Positions 1-8,930 of a stretch of DNA of 33,021 nucleotides are shown here, one piece after another (the first letter of the stretch is position 1; each line of letters opens with the position of its first letter). The DNA comes from Bacteroides sp. UBA1317 (GTDB lineage: Bacteria; Bacteroidota; Bacteroidia; Bacteroidales; Bacteroidaceae), in the NCBI GenBank assembly GCA_002307035.1, contig DBTL01000053.1, positions 16,260-49,280 of the forward strand. The letters are read 5' to 3'. The notes beneath the pieces were generated by a model, which had not been told where the DNA came from, made no database searches, and was given only the letters and a program-made list of their open reading frames with translations. A program made the translations under genes and the position numbers.

Positions 1-573
1 GTGAACTGGGTAATCAATAACCGCAAAAAGAAAATAGATGTGGGCTACTGCAACTTCTATGATGGAGAAAAGCATGTACGGCGCTACTTCATGAATGCTG
101 TAAACATCGGACTCGGAGCACGTATTGTGAGAATAACCGACCAGACAAAACGCTTCTGGGGCGTGAAGTTCTTATCTTATCTGGCAGCCTTATTCCTCTT
201 ATTCTTCGAAAGAAAACTGTATCGGACTCACCTCAAAATAAACGATGAACACATACGAGGACGAATCATGACCGTCTGTGTGGGGAATGCAACGGGATAT
301 GGACAAACGCCCAGTGCTGTGCCCTACAATGGCTGGCTGGATGTTTCCGTCATCTATCGTCCCGAATTGTTGGAAGTAATTGCCGGCTTATGGATGCTGA
401 TTCAAGGCCGGATACTAAACCATAAGATGGTAAAATCATATCGTACTAAAAAAGTGCGTGTGCTCCGTGCACGCAATGCTTCGGTAGACCTTGACGGACG
501 CATACTACCCAAACACTTCCCGATTGAGATTGGGATTCTGTCCGAATCCATCACACTAATTATTCCTAATTAA
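1..573 (+). CDS. Diacylglycerol kinase-family lipid kinase, C-terminal part (5' truncated by window)
   Basis: Seen: an open frame from the first base to TAA at 571-573, 190 residues. Residues 27-45 resemble the family segment around 'NAVNIGLGARIV', and 'VCVGNATGYGQTPSAVPYNG' (about 92-111) resembles the substrate-side loop of YegS/LCB5-type lipid kinases; 'DLDGR' near 163 matches the late Asp-Gly motif. Family members usually have around 300 residues with an N-terminal nucleotide-binding GGDGT domain, which is absent here because the gene starts before the window. The GTG at base 1 is therefore an internal Val codon, not a start. Known for the family: phosphorylation of diacylglycerol or a related lipid at the membrane. 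It ends 19 nt before kdsA, so the two are probably co-transcribed. The exact lipid substrate cannot be read from the sequence. Confidence 0.8.
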   Translation: MNWVINNRKKKIDVGYCNFYDGEKHVRRYFMNAVNIGLGARIVRITDQTKRFWGVKFLSYLAALFLLFFERKLYRTHLKINDEHIRGRIMTVCVGNATGYGQTPSAVPYNGWLDVSVIYRPELLEVIAGLWMLIQGRILNHKMVKSYRTKKVRVLRARNASVDLDGRILPKHFPIEIGILSESITLIIPN

Positions 574-592
574 CTCTACACATATAAATAAG

Positions 593-1402
593 ATGAATAT
601 AAAAGATTTGAAACACAGCGATTCCGGTAACTTTTTCCTTCTTGCCGGTCCCTGTGTTATTGAGGGCGAAGAGATGGCTATGCGCATAGCCGAACGAATA
701 GTGGAAATGACTGATCGCTTAAAGATTCCTTATGTCTTTAAAGGTTCGTACCGAAAGGCGAATCGTTCAAGGTTGGACTCATTTATGGGGATAGGTGATG
801 AAAAGGCCTTAAAGATATTGCAGAAAGTAAGCCGGACATTCAACGTGCCTACAGTCACTGACATTCATACCGCCGAAGAAGCCGCTATGGCTGCTGAATA
901 TGTTGATGTGCTTCAGATACCGGCCTTCTTGTGCAGACAAACAGATTTGCTCGTTGCTGCTGCCAAAACCGGAAAGATTATCAATATCAAAAAAGGACAA
1001 TTCTTATCTCCCATGTCCATGCAGTTTGCAGCCGACAAAGTAGTGGAAGCGGGAAATGAGAATGTGATGATCACTGAACGGGGAACAACCTTCGGTTATC
1101 AGGACTTGGTGGTAGACTTTCGTGGAATACCCCAAATGAAAACGTTTGGTTTTCCGGTGATTATGGATGTAACCCACTCGCTGCAACAACCCAACCAAAC
1201 AAGCGGGGTTACCGGTGGCATGCCTCAGCTGATAGAGACAGTAGCCAAAGCCGCAATAGCCGTAGGAGCGGACGGTTTGTTCATTGAAACGCACGAAAAC
1301 CCTGCCGTAGCCAAAAGCGACGGTGCCAATATGCTACAACTTGATCTGCTCGAAGGATTACTAACTAAACTGATTCGTATACGCATGGCCATCAACCAAT
1401 AA
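593..1402 (+). CDS. kdsA: 3-deoxy-8-phosphooctulonate synthase (KdsA)
   Basis: Full-length 269-residue protein of the DAHP synthase/KdsA superfamily. It condenses phosphoenolpyruvate with arabinose 5-phosphate to Kdo-8-phosphate, the committed step to the Kdo sugar of lipopolysaccharide, in the cytoplasm. Diagnostic segments are 'LAGPCVIEGEEMAMRIAE' near residue 17, 'FKGSYRKANRS' near 49 (phosphate-binding Lys/Arg), 'DIHTAEEA' near 91, 'LQIPAFLCRQTDLL' near 107 and 'GLFIETHENP' near 229. The length is typical. The start at 593 puts the conserved core at the usual distance, with A-rich sequence upstream. It lies 19 nt after the lipid kinase; the next gene begins 97 nt downstream. Confidence 0.95.
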   Translation: MNIKDLKHSDSGNFFLLAGPCVIEGEEMAMRIAERIVEMTDRLKIPYVFKGSYRKANRSRLDSFMGIGDEKALKILQKVSRTFNVPTVTDIHTAEEAAMAAEYVDVLQIPAFLCRQTDLLVAAAKTGKIINIKKGQFLSPMSMQFAADKVVEAGNENVMITERGTTFGYQDLVVDFRGIPQMKTFGFPVIMDVTHSLQQPNQTSGVTGGMPQLIETVAKAAIAVGADGLFIETHENPAVAKSDGANMLQLDLLEGLLTKLIRIRMAINQ

Positions 1403-1499
1403 ATAAAAAGTTTTTTATAAAAAAGAAGAATATGCCTGTGATTAATAAAGACGGGGACACGACATATTTAGCGTAAAAACAAATTAATTTTATAAGATA

Positions 1500-4322
1500 A
1501 TGAAACATCTATTCCGTGGTTTATCTGTTGCTGTTATCGCCGTATGCTGTAACAGTGGTCTAGGCTTTGCACAGCAAATGCCTCCTATTCCCGTTGATCC
1601 AAATGTGCGCATCGGGAAACTGGAGAATGGTCTTACGTATTATATCAGGAAAAATAATCTACCCGAGAAAAGAGCAGATTTCTATATCGCACAGAAAGTG
1701 GGTGCTATCCTGGAAGAACCGGCTCAACGTGGCTTGGCACACTTCTTGGAGCACATGTGTTTCAACGGCACCAAACATTTCCCCGGAAATGCATTGAAAG
1801 AATACTTGGAGACAATCGGTGTGAAGTTTGGTGAGAACCTAAACGCATATACCGCTATTGATGAAACGGTATATAACATCTCTAATGTGCCCGTAATGCG
1901 AGAAGGACCTATTGATTCATGCTTACTCATTCTGCACGACTGGTCAAACGATCTTCTCTTGGAAGACAAAGAGATAGACAAAGAACGAGGGGTAATTCAT
2001 GAAGAATGGCGAACACGCATGAGCGCTATGCAACGTCTTCAAGAAAAATCGCTATCACAAATGTATGCCGGAACCAAGTATGCAGACTGCCTGCCAATTG
2101 GTAGCATGGACATTGTAGATAACTTTAAATATCAAACACTCAGAGATTATTATGAAAAATGGTATCGTCCCGATCTGCAAGGAATTATCGTTGTAGGTGA
2201 TATTGATGTAGATGCCATGGAAGCGAAAATTAAGAAAGTCTTTTCGGATATTCCCGCACAACCCAATGGTGCTGAACGCATTTATTATCCGGTGAGCGAT
2301 AACAAAGAACCGATTGTTGTCATCGAACAAGATAAAGAACAACCGAACATACAGATATTGGTATTCAACAAGCATGAAACAACTCCTGACGATCAGAAAG
2401 GAAATATGGGTTACCTCGTAAGTGACTACGCGAAGAAACTCATCGGTAGCATGCTGAATGCCCGCCTGAACGAGTTGACTCAAACAGCCAAGCCTCCTTA
2501 TATATATGCCGGAGCTGAAGATGGAACATTCTTTGCTTCTAAAACAAAAGATGCATTTACAGGAGTAGTTGTTTGCAAAGAGGGAGAAATAGAGAGTGGA
2601 TTGTCCACATTATTGCGAGAAATAGAACGCGCCAGAAGATTTGGCTTTACCGAATCGGAATATGTACGTGCACGTGCTGAATATCTACGCCAATTGGAGT
2701 CAGCATTCAACGAACGTGACAAGAACAAAAATGAAAGTTACGTAAATGAATATGTACGCCACTTCCTGGACAAAGAACCCATACCGGGCATTGAAAAGGA
2801 ATATGCCATCATCAATCAAATTGCTCCAGCCATACCGGTAGCCGCATTGAATGAATTGATGCAAACACTGGTAACAGACAGCAATCAGGTTGTAGCCCTT
2901 TTCGGTCCTGAAAAAGAGGGACTTAAATATCCGACAAAAGAGGCTCTTCTCGAAGTTCTCAAAAAAGCGAAATCCGAAGAACTGACTGCCTATGTAGACA
3001 AAGTATCCGACAAACCATTAATGGCCGAAAAGCCCAAAGCCGGCAAGATTCTATCGGAGAAAAACGACCCGGCATTCGGAACAACAACACTGACTCTGTC
3101 TAACGGTGCCAAAGTCATCATTAAGAAAACAGATTTTAAAGCTGATGAGATACAGATGAAAGCTGTCAGCCTGGGAGGAACTTCCTTGTTCCCAACTTCT
3201 GAAATCATCAATATCAAATCATTGAATGACGTGATCGATGCAGGCGGCCTGGGAGAGTTCAGCACAGTGGAACTTCAAAAAGTACTTGCCGGAAAGAAAG
3301 CATCGGCCTCTCCCCAAGTGGGCGATAAAACAGAAGCCATTAGTGGTAACTGTTCTCCAAAAGACTTCGAAACAATGCTGCAACTTACTTACCTGGCCTT
3401 TACAGCACCACGCAAAGATGTGGATGCATTTGAATCTTACAAGAACCGCACAAAAGCTTCTTTGCTGAATCAAGAAATGAATCCGATGATTACATTCGTT
3501 GACTCCATTCAGGGAGGCATTTACATGAATCATCCGAGAATGCAGAGACTAAAAGCAGACATGATAGACAAGATCGATTATGATAAAATTCTATCCATGT
3601 ATAAGGATCGCTTCAAAGATGCCAGCGACTTTACCTTTATTTTGGTAGGTAACGTAGACATTGAAGCTGCCAAACCTCTGATTGCTCAGTACATTGCTTC
3701 TTTGCCATCTATCAAACGGAAAGAAACATTCAAGGACAACAAGGTAGAAATGCGCAAAGGAATCTATAAAAATGAATTTATCAAGGAACAAGAAACGGCT
3801 AAAGCTTCTGTGTTTGCATTCTATAACGGCACTTGCAAGTATGATTTAAAAAATAACCTACTGATCAATATGACCGATCAAATCCTTGACCTTGTCTATA
3901 CAGAAAAGGTAAGAGAGGAAGAAGGCGGAACTTACGGTGTGAATGTTGGAGGAGATCTCCAAAAATATCCTCAAGAGAAGTTTGTACTCCAAATCATGTT
4001 CGACACTGCGCCGGCTAAAAAAGAGAAATTAACCGGTATCATCTTTGGTGAATTAGAGAACCTAAGTAAAAATGGTCCTTCGGAAGCTAACCTGAATAAA
4101 GTAAAAGAGTTTATGCTTAAAAAGTATAAAGAAGATTTGAAAGAAAATGGTTTTTGGCTCAGCACGATTGATGATTATCTATTCACGAATGTGGATATGA
4201 CAAAAGATTATGAAGCCATACTAAACAGTATAACAACCAAAGACATTCAGAACTTCGCCACTTCTATATTCAGCCAGAAAAATGAAGTAGAAGTGACCAT
4301 GATTAGTCCTGAGAAGAAGTAA
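1500..4322 (+). CDS. M16 family zinc metallopeptidase, exported
   Basis: 940 residues, the size of a two-repeat (pitrilysin-like) M16 peptidase. Residues 1-24 form a signal peptide ending near 'GFAQQ', implying export to the periplasm or outer envelope. The inverted zinc motif HFLEH is at 81-85, with the third ligand Glu162 at the canonical 76-residue spacing, so the N-terminal unit looks catalytic. The second half repeats the M16 fold ('LSNGAKVIIKKTDFKADEIQM' near 535) and carries the Arg/Tyr-type segment 'VREEEGGTYGVNVGG' near 806 that contributes to the substrate pocket. Known for the family: degradation of peptides inside a closed chamber. Substrates are unknown here. It is followed after 19 nt by a membrane protein and then an ABC ATPase, which suggests one transcription unit. 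No convincing promoter is visible in 1403-1499. Confidence 0.93.
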   Translation: MKHLFRGLSVAVIAVCCNSGLGFAQQMPPIPVDPNVRIGKLENGLTYYIRKNNLPEKRADFYIAQKVGAILEEPAQRGLAHFLEHMCFNGTKHFPGNALKEYLETIGVKFGENLNAYTAIDETVYNISNVPVMREGPIDSCLLILHDWSNDLLLEDKEIDKERGVIHEEWRTRMSAMQRLQEKSLSQMYAGTKYADCLPIGSMDIVDNFKYQTLRDYYEKWYRPDLQGIIVVGDIDVDAMEAKIKKVFSDIPAQPNGAERIYYPVSDNKEPIVVIEQDKEQPNIQILVFNKHETTPDDQKGNMGYLVSDYAKKLIGSMLNARLNELTQTAKPPYIYAGAEDGTFFASKTKDAFTGVVVCKEGEIESGLSTLLREIERARRFGFTESEYVRARAEYLRQLESAFNERDKNKNESYVNEYVRHFLDKEPIPGIEKEYAIINQIAPAIPVAALNELMQTLVTDSNQVVALFGPEKEGLKYPTKEALLEVLKKAKSEELTAYVDKVSDKPLMAEKPKAGKILSEKNDPAFGTTTLTLSNGAKVIIKKTDFKADEIQMKAVSLGGTSLFPTSEIINIKSLNDVIDAGGLGEFSTVELQKVLAGKKASASPQVGDKTEAISGNCSPKDFETMLQLTYLAFTAPRKDVDAFESYKNRTKASLLNQEMNPMITFVDSIQGGIYMNHPRMQRLKADMIDKIDYDKILSMYKDRFKDASDFTFILVGNVDIEAAKPLIAQYIASLPSIKRKETFKDNKVEMRKGIYKNEFIKEQETAKASVFAFYNGTCKYDLKNNLLINMTDQILDLVYTEKVREEEGGTYGVNVGGDLQKYPQEKFVLQIMFDTAPAKKEKLTGIIFGELENLSKNGPSEANLNKVKEFMLKKYKEDLKENGFWLSTIDDYLFTNVDMTKDYEAILNSITTKDIQNFATSIFSQKNEVEVTMISPEKK

Positions 4323-4341
4323 CTACAAACACCTATTCATT

Positions 4342-5829
4342 ATGCTTTTTAAGGAACTATATAAGCATCACAGACTTGCTGCTAAACGCCACCCGATGTA
4401 TGAGAAGAACAAATTCGGAAAGTTCTTCATGTACTTCATGGCGGTGTTTTGGGCAGGATATCTTATCTTCTTCGGAACCACATTCGCACTCAGCTTTGCT
4501 GAAGCGGCTCCTAATATGGAGCCGTATAATGTGATGAATAAAGGATTGATCTTTGTGTTTGCACTCGACTTCCTGATGCGTTTCCCTTTTCAGAAGACGC
4601 CTACACAAGAAGTTAAGCCTTATCTGCTGATACCAATCAAACGGAATAAGATCCTTGATTTCCTATTACTCCGATCAGGATTAGATACGTTTAACATCAT
4701 CTGGTTGTTCATGTTTGTGCCTTTTGCGATTATCACTGTCACCAAGTTTTTTGGAGTAACAGGGATTATCACCTATTCGTTAGGCATTTACCTGCTAACG
4801 GTTCTGAACAACTATTGGTATCTTCTCTGTCGCACGCTAATGAATGAACGGATATACTGGATTGCCTTACCCATTGCGGCTTACGCCGCATTGGGGGCAA
4901 TCATGTTTATCCCTGAGAAGAATTATATCAGTGATTTCACGATGAATCTGGGAGAAGCTTTTATCGAAGGGAATATCCTTGCTTATTTGGGTACTCTGGC
5001 GGCCATCGCACTCTTATGGATGGCCAACCGGAAAATCATGGTTGGACTGGTATACGCAGAACTAAGTAAGGTAGAGGACACGAAGGTGAAGCATGTATCA
5101 GAATATAAATTTCTGGAACGCTACGGAGAGATTGGCGAATACTTTCGCCTGGAGCTGAAGATGCTTTTCCGTAATAAACGATGCAAAACTTCATTGCGAA
5201 GTATTGCAATTATTGTACTGCTCTTTTCTGGTCTGCTAGGCTTTTCTGACGTGTATGATGGGGCTATCATGAAAAACTTTACATCCATTTATGCTTTCGT
5301 GGCTTTTGGTATGGTGATCTTAACACAAATCATGAGCTTTGAAGGCAATTATCTGGATGGATTGATGACTCGTAAAGAATCTATATTCAGTCTGCTAAAA
5401 GCGAAATACTACCTTTACAGTATGGGAGTTATCATTCCGTTTATCTTCATGATTCCTGCCATGGTGATGGGAAAGCTTACTTTATTAGCCGCTTTCTCTT
5501 TTGCTTTCTTCGCCATCGGACCGGTTTATTTCATGTTATTCCAATTAGCGGTGTACAACAATAAAACAGTTCCTTTGAACGAAGGAGTTTCCGGTCGACA
5601 GGGCTCGGGAACCGGATTTCAAACCATGGTGAGTTTGGCTGCTTTTGGTATCCCTATGATACTCTATTCTTCGTTGGATGCCCTGTTGGGAGAAATCACC
5701 GGACAATGGATTCTGTTGGGCATCGGACTGACATTCGCGCTTACCTCACATCTTTGGATTAAAAGTGTATACAAGCGCTTTATGGCTAGACGATACAAAA
5801 ACATGGAAGGATTTCGGGATACGAAATAA
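4342..5829 (+). CDS. DUF5687 family multi-pass membrane protein (likely ABC permease)
   Basis: 495 residues with many hydrophobic segments (for example residues about 27-52, 68-78, 115-160, 170-190, 215-230, 290-310, 315-335, 355-400 and 440-475). The pattern matches the DUF5687 family of Bacteroidetes, as I recall it. The loop around 240-290, containing 'FRLELKMLFRNKRCKTSLRS', is a basic amphipathic stretch of the kind seen just before transmembrane helices in ABC-2-type permeases. It starts 19 nt after the M16 gene and ends 32 nt before an ABC ATPase that lacks membrane segments. I infer that the two form a transporter with this protein as the membrane half. No substrate can be assigned. 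Confidence 0.82.
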   Translation: MLFKELYKHHRLAAKRHPMYEKNKFGKFFMYFMAVFWAGYLIFFGTTFALSFAEAAPNMEPYNVMNKGLIFVFALDFLMRFPFQKTPTQEVKPYLLIPIKRNKILDFLLLRSGLDTFNIIWLFMFVPFAIITVTKFFGVTGIITYSLGIYLLTVLNNYWYLLCRTLMNERIYWIALPIAAYAALGAIMFIPEKNYISDFTMNLGEAFIEGNILAYLGTLAAIALLWMANRKIMVGLVYAELSKVEDTKVKHVSEYKFLERYGEIGEYFRLELKMLFRNKRCKTSLRSIAIIVLLFSGLLGFSDVYDGAIMKNFTSIYAFVAFGMVILTQIMSFEGNYLDGLMTRKESIFSLLKAKYYLYSMGVIIPFIFMIPAMVMGKLTLLAAFSFAFFAIGPVYFMLFQLAVYNNKTVPLNEGVSGRQGSGTGFQTMVSLAAFGIPMILYSSLDALLGEITGQWILLGIGLTFALTSHLWIKSVYKRFMARRYKNMEGFRDTK

Positions 5830-5861
5830 GTAGTATTAAGCAATAAAACAAAGAATAGAAT

Positions 5862-6566
5862 ATGATAACCATCAATCATCTGCAAAAAAACTTCGGCGAA
5901 AAGAAAGCCGTTGATATTGATAATTATACGATCAACCAAGGAGATATGATTGGGCTAGTGGGAAACAATGGGGCCGGCAAAACGACTCTTTTCCGACTAA
6001 TACTCGATTTGCTTAAAGTGGACAATGGCGCTGTAACCATCAACAACATTGAAGTAAGCAAGAGTGAAGAATGGAAAACCTTCACCGGCGCTTTCATTGA
6101 CGACGGTTTCCTGATTGACTACCTCACTCCTGAAGAATATTTCTACTTTATTGGAAAGATGTACGGACTCAAGAAAGAAGAAGTAAACGAACGACTTGTT
6201 CCTTTTGAACGCTTCATGAACGAAGAAGTGATCGGACAGAAGAAGTTTATCCGTAATTTCTCGGCTGGTAACAAACAGAAAATAGGTATCATCTCGGCCA
6301 TGCTGCACAAACCGCAACTGTTGATTCTTGATGAACCATTCAACTTTCTGGATCCAAGTTCGCAATCGATCATTAAGCATATGTTGAAGAAGTATAATGA
6401 AGAAACAAATGCCACTATATTGATTTCAAGCCACAATTTGAATCACACAGTAGATGTCTGTCCGCGCATTGCTTTACTGGAACATGGCATCATTATTCGT
6501 GATATTATGAATCAAAATAGTTCTGCAGAAAAGGAACTGGAAGAATACTTCAATGTAGAAGAGTAG
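5862..6566 (+). CDS. ABC transporter ATP-binding protein
   Basis: 234 residues, a single nucleotide-binding domain with no membrane segment. Walker A is 'GNNGAGKTTL' (about residues 34-43). The signature motif is atypical, 'NFSAGNKQKI' near 133. Walker B is 'LLILDEPFNFLD' near 154, with the H-loop in 'ILISSHNLNHT' near 187. It resembles the ATPases of ABC-2/YhaQ-like exporters. It follows the DUF5687 membrane protein by 32 nt and is its obvious partner. ATP hydrolysis at the cytoplasmic face would drive transport; the cargo is unknown. Co-transcription with the M16 peptidase upstream is likely. Confidence 0.92.
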   Translation: MITINHLQKNFGEKKAVDIDNYTINQGDMIGLVGNNGAGKTTLFRLILDLLKVDNGAVTINNIEVSKSEEWKTFTGAFIDDGFLIDYLTPEEYFYFIGKMYGLKKEEVNERLVPFERFMNEEVIGQKKFIRNFSAGNKQKIGIISAMLHKPQLLILDEPFNFLDPSSQSIIKHMLKKYNEETNATILISSHNLNHTVDVCPRIALLEHGIIIRDIMNQNSSAEKELEEYFNVEE

Positions 6567-6608
6567 ACTGATGAAGAAAGGCCTTAGTAAACATTATAAT
6601 CAATTGAT

Positions 6609-7493
6609 ATGAAAAGAAATCTTGTTATTTTGTTCGTTGCGTGCTTAGCGCTCAATGTAAACGCACAGTTGTTATGGAAAGTATCCGGCAACGGTTTGAG
6701 TAAACCTTCCTATATTTTGGGAACTCACCATCTGGCTCCTCTTAGTATTATTGATAGCATCAAAGGATTGCAAACAGCATTCGACGCAACCACACAAATC
6801 ATAGGAGAATTGAAGATGTCCGAAGTGCAAACTCCGGCCGCCATGCAACTCATGCAACAAAAGATGATGATTGAAAACGATACGACACTCCAAGTACTTT
6901 TCACTCCGGAACAATACACCACAGTAAACAACTTCACAAAAGAGAATCTGGGCTTTGACCTATCGCAGATGCCAAAAGTAAAACCTGCATTCATAACCAA
7001 CAATGCAATTATCGTACTCTACATGAAACATGTAGGAGATTTCAAGCCACAAGAACAACTGGATGGTTACTTCCAGACAAAAGGTATTGAAAAAGGGAAA
7101 AAAGTCGATGCATTGGAAACGCTGGACTTTCAGTTTAACCTTTTATATAATAGCATGTCCCTTCGTCGACAAGCAGAACTACTCCTATGCGAACTTAGCG
7201 ATGTAGATAAGTTGATCAATAACACAAAGAAACTGACGACTGCTTACATGAATCAAAAACTTGATACGATGTATAAACTTTCGCTAGAAAAAGAAGGTGC
7301 GCCTTGTGATCCTCTGCCCGGTGAGATGGAAGCAATGATCGATAACCGGAATAAAACATGGGCTACTAAACTTCCTGCGTTAATGGCTACCGACCCAACG
7401 TTTGTAGTAGTAGGCGCACTACACTTACCCGGTGAAGACGGGCTACTAAATCTCCTGAAAAAACAAGGTTATACTATAGAACCAGTAAAATAA
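6609..7493 (+). CDS. TraB/GumN family protein, exported
   Basis: 294 residues. A signal peptide covers residues 1-19 ('ILFVACLALNVNA'), so the mature protein is extracytoplasmic. The family hallmarks are present at both ends: 'SYILGTHHLAPLSI' near residue 35 and 'FVVVGALHLPGEDGLLNLLKKQG' near 267, with the conserved Gly-His pairs. The TraB/GumN (Tiki-like) fold includes metal-dependent proteases in animals; in bacteria the activity is mostly untested. It sits 42 nt after the ABC ATPase and could be the last gene of the peptidase/ABC cluster. No terminator is visible after it. Confidence 0.88.
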   Translation: MKRNLVILFVACLALNVNAQLLWKVSGNGLSKPSYILGTHHLAPLSIIDSIKGLQTAFDATTQIIGELKMSEVQTPAAMQLMQQKMMIENDTTLQVLFTPEQYTTVNNFTKENLGFDLSQMPKVKPAFITNNAIIVLYMKHVGDFKPQEQLDGYFQTKGIEKGKKVDALETLDFQFNLLYNSMSLRRQAELLLCELSDVDKLINNTKKLTTAYMNQKLDTMYKLSLEKEGAPCDPLPGEMEAMIDNRNKTWATKLPALMATDPTFVVVGALHLPGEDGLLNLLKKQGYTIEPVK

Positions 7494-7518
7494 ATCTCTG
7501 TAATTAAAGAAGATTCAT

Positions 7519-7526
7519 TACTTTTG
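7519..7526 (+). promoter_or_regulatory. Putative Bacteroides -7 element for the DUF3667 gene
   Basis: TACTTTTG matches TAnnTTTG and lies 28 nt before the ATG at 7555. No TTTG is found at the expected upstream distance, so this is a partial match. If real, it separates the DUF3667 gene from the TraB/GumN cluster. Confidence 0.4.
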
Positions 7527-7554
7527 CCACGAATCAGGAATAAAGTACAAAGCT

Positions 7555-8451
7555 ATGAATAAGAATAGAGCACAAGCATACCTACGCCTCATTAATTACA
7601 AGCAACGTCATGGCAAAGTAATATATACGTACACTGACGGCGAAAAATATCACTGTAATAATTGCCACATAGAATTTGAAGGCAATTATTGCAGTAACTG
7701 CGGACAAAGCAGAAGCACGTCGCGCTTTACTTATAAATCTGTAATAAAGAATGTTTTCCATAGTCTGGCTCACGTTGATGGCTCTTTCTTCTTTACCGTC
7801 AAGGAGCTATTTACCCGCCCGGGTTATATGATAGGCGACTATATCGCCGGAAGGCGGGTCATTTATTACCGTCCCATTCAAATGCTCTTCATTCTGGGAG
7901 CTTTGTACATGCTACTGGTCCATAATCTGCATCCCGCCACCGCCGTTGCTAGTAGTGAAATGATAACACCCGACAATGCCAATTTAAAACTTAATGACTA
8001 TAATCTGGTCCATTGGCTTAATTCATCCTTCATACGCTCTGTTACTAAAACGCTGGAACATTGGTTTACAGGCAATAAAGCGCTAGAAATTATGTGTACC
8101 CTCCCCATCTATGCACTTGCCACACATTGGGCTTTCCGAAAACGTGCATACAATCAACACTATAATCTGGTGGAATTCTTTTTTGTACGTACCTATGCCG
8201 CATGCCAAATGTTGATAGCATCTATTATCTTACTTCCTTTCATGAGTAGCGGCGAAGAAGGCATCCCTTGGTGGTTGGAAGTATTGTTTTCGGTATGGAT
8301 CTACGCACAGCTGTTCAGAGAGAAAATAGGCTACACAATAAAACGGACGATAGTAATGTACATCTATTTTGGACTCATTTTTATTCTGCTGGCAATTATA
8401 GTTGTTGCCATACTGACCTTATTGGCATTTATCGTCCGCTTATTTGCATAA
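7555..8451 (+). CDS. DUF3667 domain membrane protein with N-terminal zinc ribbon
   Basis: 298 residues. Near the N-terminus, two Cys pairs ('CNNC' and 'CSNCG', about residues 34-52) form a zinc-ribbon-like motif. This is followed by 'GQSRSTSRFTYKSVIKNVFHSLAHVDGSFFFTVKEL', which is typical of DUF3667 proteins. The remainder contains four or five hydrophobic segments (about 105-125, 175-190, 212-232, 240-255 and 265-295), indicating an integral membrane protein. The function of DUF3667 is not known to me and none is claimed. The gene stands alone between the TraB/GumN gene and rplU, with its own possible promoter 28 nt upstream. Confidence 0.82.
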   Translation: MNKNRAQAYLRLINYKQRHGKVIYTYTDGEKYHCNNCHIEFEGNYCSNCGQSRSTSRFTYKSVIKNVFHSLAHVDGSFFFTVKELFTRPGYMIGDYIAGRRVIYYRPIQMLFILGALYMLLVHNLHPATAVASSEMITPDNANLKLNDYNLVHWLNSSFIRSVTKTLEHWFTGNKALEIMCTLPIYALATHWAFRKRAYNQHYNLVEFFFVRTYAACQMLIASIILLPFMSSGEEGIPWWLEVLFSVWIYAQLFREKIGYTIKRTIVMYIYFGLIFILLAIIVVAILTLLAFIVRLFA

Positions 8452-8466
8452 AAAAGGGAATAAAAG

Positions 8467-8498
8467 TTTGTCCGGCTGAAATAAATGCACTAATTTTG
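8467..8498 (+). promoter_or_regulatory. Strong Bacteroides-type promoter of rplU-rpmA
   Basis: TTTG at 8467-8470 and TAATTTTG at 8491-8498 are separated by 20 nt, matching both the -33 and -7 consensus. This is the best promoter match in the window, as expected for ribosomal protein genes. Transcription would begin near 8505, giving a leader of roughly 85 nt before rplU. Confidence 0.7.
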
Positions 8499-8517
8499 TG
8501 GCCTGATTATTCCGCAT

Positions 8518-8558
8518 CGGGTAAACTAAGTGTTCTTTAAGTGATTAAAGGCCACCCG
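8518..8558 (+). promoter_or_regulatory. Possible structured 5' leader of rplU
   Basis: An outer pairing CGGGT (8518-8522) with ACCCG (8554-8558) encloses a hairpin CTTTAA-GTGA-TTAAAG (8535-8550) closed by a GNRA-type tetraloop. It lies between the inferred start of transcription and the rplU start codon. Ribosomal protein leaders that bind L21 are known in other bacteria; whether this is one is inference. Confidence 0.35.
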
Positions 8559-8591
8559 CCGGAGAAAACCTGTATAACAATATTATAACAG

Positions 8592-8909
8592 ATGTACGCA
8601 ATTGTAGAGATTAACGGTCAGCAATTTAAAGCTGAAGCCGGAAGAAGGTTGTTCGTTCACCACATCCAAGATGCTGAAAACGGTTCAACGGTAGAGTTTG
8701 ACAAAGTTCTTTTGGTAGACAAAGACGGAGCTGTAACAGTAGGTATTCCTACAGTAGAAGGAGCTAAAGTCGTTTGCCAAGTTGTAACAAGTCTTGTAAA
8801 AGGCGACAAAGTAATCATCTTCCATAAGAAGAAAAGAAAAGGTTACAGAAAACGCAACGGTCACCGTCAACAGTTTACTGAGTTAACAATCACAGAAGTA
8901 GTAGCTTAA
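8592..8909 (+). CDS. rplU: 50S ribosomal protein L21
   Basis: 105 residues, the normal size for bL21. 'MYAIVEINGQQFKAEAGRRLFVHHI' at the N-terminus and 'KVIIFHKKKRKGYRKRNGHRQQFTELTI' near 75-102 are the conserved rRNA-binding ends. It binds 23S rRNA in the large subunit. It is followed 21 nt later by rpmA, the usual bacterial pairing. It is expressed from the promoter at 8467-8498 through a leader that may fold. Confidence 0.97.
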   Translation: MYAIVEINGQQFKAEAGRRLFVHHIQDAENGSTVEFDKVLLVDKDGAVTVGIPTVEGAKVVCQVVTSLVKGDKVIIFHKKKRKGYRKRNGHRQQFTELTITEVVA

Positions 8910-8930
8910 TCCAATTAAATTTAAGAAGAA

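Noticed and set aside
1..3. GTG at base 1 as a true start codon
   Set aside because: The protein lacks the N-terminal GGDGT nucleotide-binding domain of its family, so the gene continues upstream of the window.
1409..1427. A/T-only palindrome after kdsA as a terminator
   Set aside because: The pairing is entirely A-T with no G-C stem, so it is unlikely to terminate transcription.
1432..1476. A 14-codon ORF between kdsA and the M16 peptidase, possibly a leader peptide
   Set aside because: It is short, has no regulatory codons or adjacent attenuator hairpin, and an ORF of this size is expected by chance; there is no homology to support it.
2055..2483. 142-codon open frame on the minus strand inside the M16 peptidase gene
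   Set aside because: It is antisense to a conserved gene, with no start context or family resemblance.
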